This document shows positions 60,940-64,000 of a stretch of DNA of 64,000 nt, piece after piece. The notes under the pieces were generated by a model. The model was not told the DNA's origin. It was given only the letters and a program-made list of their open reading frames with translations, and ran no database searches. The DNA comes from Tenacibaculum sp. (GTDB taxonomy: Bacteria > Bacteroidota > Bacteroidia > Flavobacteriales > Flavobacteriaceae), in the NCBI GenBank assembly GCA_022448525.1, contig JAKVCX010000004.1, positions 788,300 through 852,299 on the forward strand, in the 5' to 3' direction. Position 1 is the stretch's first letter; each line of letters begins with the position of its first letter. The position numbers and the translations under genes were made by a program.

Positions 60940-61755
60940 ATGGATTTTATCAAAACCACAGAACAAGACTCGCACTACAATAATCTCGAAAAAATGTCAG
61001 TTAATCAGTTATTGACTAACATAAATCGAGAAGATCAAACGGTTCCTTTAGCTGTAGAAAAGGCAATTCCTGAAATAGAAAAACTCGTCAATATCATAGT
61101 TAAAAAATTAAAAATTGGTGGTAGATTATTTTATTTAGGCGCAGGAACTAGTGGTAGATTGGGTATTGTTGATGCTTCTGAATGTCCTCCTACTTTTGGA
61201 GTTTCTCATGATGTAGTGATTGGATTAATTGCTGGTGGAGATACTGCAATTCGAAAAGCGGTAGAATTTGCTGAAGATTCTGAAGATCAAGGTTGGAAAG
61301 ATTTACAAGCCTATGATATTAATGAAAATGATGTTGTAGTTGGAATTGCAGCATCAGGAACAACTCCTTATGTTATTAATGCCTTGAAAAGATGTAATGA
61401 AAATAACATAAACACAGGTTGTATAACATGTAATGAAAAAAGTCCATTAGAACTTACAGCCAAATTTCCTATTTCAGTAGTAGTCGGACCAGAATTTGTA
61501 ACTGGAAGCTCAAGAATGAAAGCTGGAACTGCTCAAAAGTTAGTTCTAAATATGATCTCTACGGCCACAATGATTCAACTTGGAAAAGTAAAAGGGAATA
61601 AGATGGTAGATATGCAACTATCAAATAATAAATTAGTAGATCGTGGAGAAAAAATGTTAGTTTCTGAATTAAATATAGACCAAAAAACTGCAAAAGATTT
61701 ACTAAAAAAATACGGAAGTGTACGAGACGTAATTAAAAATTTCAAAAATGACTGA
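60940..61755 (+). CDS. murQ: N-acetylmuramic acid 6-phosphate etherase
   Basis: Cleaves the lactyl ether of MurNAc-6-P to GlcNAc-6-P in peptidoglycan recycling. The 271-residue SIS-type protein has GRLFYLGAGTSGRLGIVDASECPPTFG, VVVGIAASGTTPYVINAL, PEFVTGSSRMKAGTAQKLVLNMIST and a C-terminal UBA-like helix region. First gene of a three-gene unit; the DUF6095 gene overlaps its end by 8 bases. Confidence 0.95.
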   Translation: MDFIKTTEQDSHYNNLEKMSVNQLLTNINREDQTVPLAVEKAIPEIEKLVNIIVKKLKIGGRLFYLGAGTSGRLGIVDASECPPTFGVSHDVVIGLIAGGDTAIRKAVEFAEDSEDQGWKDLQAYDINENDVVVGIAASGTTPYVINALKRCNENNINTGCITCNEKSPLELTAKFPISVVVGPEFVTGSSRMKAGTAQKLVLNMISTATMIQLGKVKGNKMVDMQLSNNKLVDRGEKMLVSELNIDQKTAKDLLKKYGSVRDVIKNFKND

Positions 61756-61984
61756 AAAGACCTACGATAAACCCGTTAAAAACTTTCTTATTCTATTATT
61801 GTTATTAATGGTTTCTCCATTAATGTTGAGTCTAGCGTTTAGAATGCTCAGAACATTTAAAGAAATGCCGAAAATTTTAATAGCCTACACTGTGTTAGGA
61901 ATTTCAATATTTCTAATTTTATTTACAGTCTATTTTGGTTTTAAGTCTTTTAAAACATTGTTAAATTATTTATTTGAAAAATAA
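61748..61984 (+). CDS. DUF6095-type small membrane protein
   Basis: A 78-residue protein with two membrane helices (about 13-32 and 44-64) and a charged N-terminus (MTEKTYDKPVKN). It overlaps the end of murQ by 8 bases and precedes the ATP-grasp gene by 3 bases. A protein of this type next to murQ is common in Flavobacteriia, but its role is unknown. Confidence 0.7.
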   Translation: MTEKTYDKPVKNFLILLLLLMVSPLMLSLAFRMLRTFKEMPKILIAYTVLGISIFLILFTVYFGFKSFKTLLNYLFEK

Positions 61985-61987
61985 ATT

Positions 61988-63037
61988 TTGTCAAAGAAAA
62001 TCAACATAGAAAAATACATTAATTGGGAATATTGGCCAGCCTCTATGTTCTATATCCCAAACTTACCATATGCTTTTTATTTAGCTTTTAGAGCAAAGCA
62101 TGCGGCTTTTTTTAGTGCAGCAAATCCAGCAATTAAAAGTTCCGGTAATGGAACTGAAAGTAAATATGAAACCATACAATTGGTTCCAGAAAAATTCAGG
62201 CCTAAATCCATTTTAGTTAAAGCGGATTCTGACTTTTCAAATGTCATTAAAAGAATTAAAGAAGCACAAATAGAATTTCCATTAATAGCTAAACCCGATA
62301 TTGGTTTTAGAGGATTATTAGTTAAAAAAATTGATTCTAGTGAAGATTTAATAAAATACCTAAAGTCCTACCCTATTGATATTATCATTCAAGAATTTTT
62401 GGATTATGAAAACGAATGTGGAGTGTTTTATCATAGAAACCCAAATGAAAAAGAAGGTAGAATAAGTTCAGTAACATTAAAGAAATTTATTTCTGTCATT
62501 GGTGATGGAAAAACAACTTTGAAAGATTTGATTTTAAATGATAAACGAGCCAAATTATATTTCGATTTGTTCGAATCTATTCATAAAAAAAAGTTAGATG
62601 AAATACCTAAAAAAGATAAAAAATTTAAATTAAGCGTTATCGGAAATCATTCTAAAGGAACTCAATTTATAAACGGTAATCATTTAATTTCAAGTGAATT
62701 AACCAAAACATTCAATAACCTTAGTCATGCCATTGACGGTTGGTATTATGGTAGAGTCGATATCAAATATAATAACTTTAAAGAGCTTGAAAATGGTATT
62801 AATTATAAGGTCCTAGAAATAAATGGAATTATCGCAGAACCTACCCATATTTACGATGCGGAAAATTTTACTTATCTTAATGCTCTGAAAGAAATCAGAA
62901 ATCACTGGAAATCGTTGTTTCAAATTTCCACCCTAAACCATAAAACCAAAAATATCCCCTATAAAAGCGTTAAAAATTTTATTGGTGAAATGTTAGAATT
63001 AAGGAATTACATTTCATCGATAAAAAAACTTCAATGA
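61988..63037 (+). CDS. ATP-grasp protein in the murQ unit
   Basis: A 349-residue ATP-grasp fold. The N-terminus has IEKYINWEYWPASMFYIPNLPYAFYLAFRAKHAAFFSAANPAIKSSGNGTESKYE; the ATP part has FPLIAKPDIGFRGLLVKKI and IIIQEFLDYENECGVFYHRNP; the metal part has YYGRVDIKYNNF and YKVLEINGIIAEP. It seems to belong to a family of Flavobacteria-specific D-Ala-D-Ala-ligase-like proteins. TTG at 61988 is used since no ATG precedes the conserved W-rich part. It is the third gene of the murQ unit. Substrate unknown. Confidence 0.8.
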   Translation: MSKKINIEKYINWEYWPASMFYIPNLPYAFYLAFRAKHAAFFSAANPAIKSSGNGTESKYETIQLVPEKFRPKSILVKADSDFSNVIKRIKEAQIEFPLIAKPDIGFRGLLVKKIDSSEDLIKYLKSYPIDIIIQEFLDYENECGVFYHRNPNEKEGRISSVTLKKFISVIGDGKTTLKDLILNDKRAKLYFDLFESIHKKKLDEIPKKDKKFKLSVIGNHSKGTQFINGNHLISSELTKTFNNLSHAIDGWYYGRVDIKYNNFKELENGINYKVLEINGIIAEPTHIYDAENFTYLNALKEIRNHWKSLFQISTLNHKTKNIPYKSVKNFIGEMLELRNYISSIKKLQ

Positions 63038-63161
63038 AAGAAGATAATCGACCTTTAATCTAAGGTTGAACACTTTTATTGAGATTTTGTGACTATTTTT
63101 TAGCGCGTGTGTCCTAATAAAAAACGTATTTATTACTTTTAACAGTAAAATTTCCCCGTTT

Positions 63162-64000
63162 ATGAAGAAAATTATTACCCTACTCATCATTTTTATCGGA
63201 TTCCTAGGTTACTCCCAGGTAAAAGTTGGAGATAACCCAGATGTTATTGATGTTAGCTCTCTTTTAGAATTAGAAAGTACCGATAAAGCTTTCGTATTAA
63301 CAAGAGTTACTACAGCTCAAATGAATAGCATTACTCCTTTAGAAGGAGCAATCGTCTACAATACAGAGGTTCGTTGTGTCTATCAGTATGATGGTACAAC
63401 ATGGATAAGCCTTTGTGAAACAGGAGGAAATAAACAATTAGGATTCGACCCTAATACGAATATTTTAACTATTTCGGATGGAAACTCTGTCGATTTATCT
63501 TCTTTGATAAATGATAATGATTCAGATCCTAGAAATGAGGTTAACTTATCTTTTAGAGTTAACGGAGGAAATTTAGAAATAACAGATGCAAATGGAACTC
63601 TTTCAGTTCCTTTAACAGATATAGCAGCTCAAGGTGCAACAGGACCTACTGGACCACAAGGTATTCAAGGACCAGCAGGAACCAACGGAACAAATGGTAC
63701 AGATGGTGCTGACGGAGCAACCGGACCTACGGGACCACAAGGTATTCAAGGACCAGCAGGTACGAACGGAACAAATGGTACAGATGGAGCTGACGGCGCA
63801 ACAGGACCTACAGGACCACAAGGTATTCAAGGACCAGCTGGAACAAACGGAACAAATGGTACAGATGGTGCTGATGGAGCAACCGGACCTACAGGACCAC
63901 AAGGTATTCAAGGACCAGCAGGAACAAACGGAACAAATGGTACAGATGGTGCTGACGGAGCAACTGGACCTACAGGACCACAAGGTATTCAAGGACCAGC
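63162..64000 (+). CDS. Exported collagen-like repeat protein, 3' end beyond window
   Basis: A signal peptide (about 1-19, MKKIITLLIIFIGFLGYSQ) leads into a 140-residue N-terminal part with VKVGDNPDVIDVSSLLELESTDKAFVLTRVTTAQM, as in many Flavobacteria exported proteins that have tail-fibre-like or cell-surface roles, then a Gly-X-Y repeat region. The repeat unit is 27 residues (nine triplets such as GPT, GPQ, GPA, GTN, GTD), with starts at 63636, 63717, 63798, 63879 and 63960, an exact 81-bp period. At least four full copies and part of a fifth are in the window. The protein continues past the end. Role probably at the cell surface. Confidence 0.85.
   Translation, partial: MKKIITLLIIFIGFLGYSQVKVGDNPDVIDVSSLLELESTDKAFVLTRVTTAQMNSITPLEGAIVYNTEVRCVYQYDGTTWISLCETGGNKQLGFDPNTNILTISDGNSVDLSSLINDNDSDPRNEVNLSFRVNGGNLEITDANGTLSVPLTDIAAQGATGPTGPQGIQGPAGTNGTNGTDGADGATGPTGPQGIQGPAGTNGTNGTDGADGATGPTGPQGIQGPAGTNGTNGTDGADGATGPTGPQGIQGPAGTNGTNGTDGADGATGPTGPQGIQGP
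63636..64000 (+). repeat. Tandem 81-bp repeat encoding collagen-like triplets
   Basis: An 81-bp unit repeats at 63636, 63717, 63798, 63879 and 63960 (last cut by the window end). The copies differ mostly at third codon positions, so the protein sequence is kept. It ends in open frame. Confidence 0.9.

Noticed and set aside
63612..63992. Reverse-strand open frame of 126 codons, Cys/Ser rich
   Set aside because: It is the antisense of the 81-bp repeats; Gly-X-Y codons read backward give Cys and Ser. No start context or family.
63636..64000. Regular repeat array that could suggest CRISPR
   Set aside because: The unit is 81 bp without spacers, in frame, and the changes are synonymous; it is a protein repeat.

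Overview
The window is AT-rich, densely coded and almost entirely chromosomal housekeeping plus envelope genes of a member of the Bacteroidota, most likely a marine Flavobacteriaceae species (Tenacibaculum-like; genus is inference). Support: Bacteroidota-type promoters with a TAnnTTTG -7 element in front of many genes, absence of Shine-Dalgarno sequences, a TonB-dependent receptor with three DUF4249 lipoproteins, a DUF6095 gene next to murQ, a tricorn-type S41 peptidase, monomeric isocitrate dehydrogenase, and many short lipoproteins. No rRNA, tRNA, CRISPR array, transposase or prophage gene was seen.

Region 1 to 5.5 kb: start of a truncated exported protein, a lipoyl E2 acyltransferase, a secreted alpha/beta hydrolase with a Ser-rich lipoprotein, and an OmpR-type response regulator with its histidine kinase. 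TTAAC-N6-TTAAC direct repeats (11-bp period) lie upstream of both the kinase operon and the lipoprotein operon, suggesting that this two-component system controls both. Region 5.6 to 8.8 kb: an APS-kinase-like protein followed closely by an 875-residue SF2 helicase that carries two predicted membrane segments near its C-terminus. This is the most unusual gene pair in the window.

Region 8.8 to 21.7 kb: a heme supercluster. On the minus strand run hemA, a fused hemC-hemD, hemB, hemL, a PrcB-domain lipoprotein, hemE, a thioredoxin-fold protein, a terminator, an EI24 protein and hemF. Divergently run an AraC-family regulator, a SpoU methyltransferase, an exported protein of unknown role, hemH and hemJ. 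Together these encode the whole path from glutamyl-tRNA to protoheme. A lipocalin-like lipoprotein, recR and pepD follow.

Region 24.6 to 33.4 kb: one outer-membrane operon (exported protein, STN-type TonB-dependent receptor, three tandem DUF4249 lipoproteins, a macroglobulin-like protein). Region 33.4 to 44.1 kb: acpH-ggt, a 91-residue membrane protein with an orphan ABC ATPase, YbjQ-like, VTT-domain and VOC proteins, a tricorn-type peptidase, and a secreted GH64-like beta-1,3-glucanase with IPT/TIG domains.

Region 44.3 to 49 kb: an RluA-type pseudouridine synthase, then a MocR-type regulator divergent from a four-gene operon (DJ-1/PfpI, GNAT, OsmC, PNPOx-like). The intergenic region holds a tandem TCTGGACTA operator. 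A 404-base gene-free stretch with a 20-bp direct repeat follows.

Region 49.4 to 64 kb: an ATP-grasp enzyme, a membrane-anchored protein made of two copies of one domain, trmD, two convergent GT39 glycosyltransferases and a PAP2 phosphatase, rplS, icd, mscS, murQ with DUF6095 and a second ATP-grasp protein, and the start of an exported collagen-like protein with 27-residue Gly-X-Y repeats that runs off the window end.
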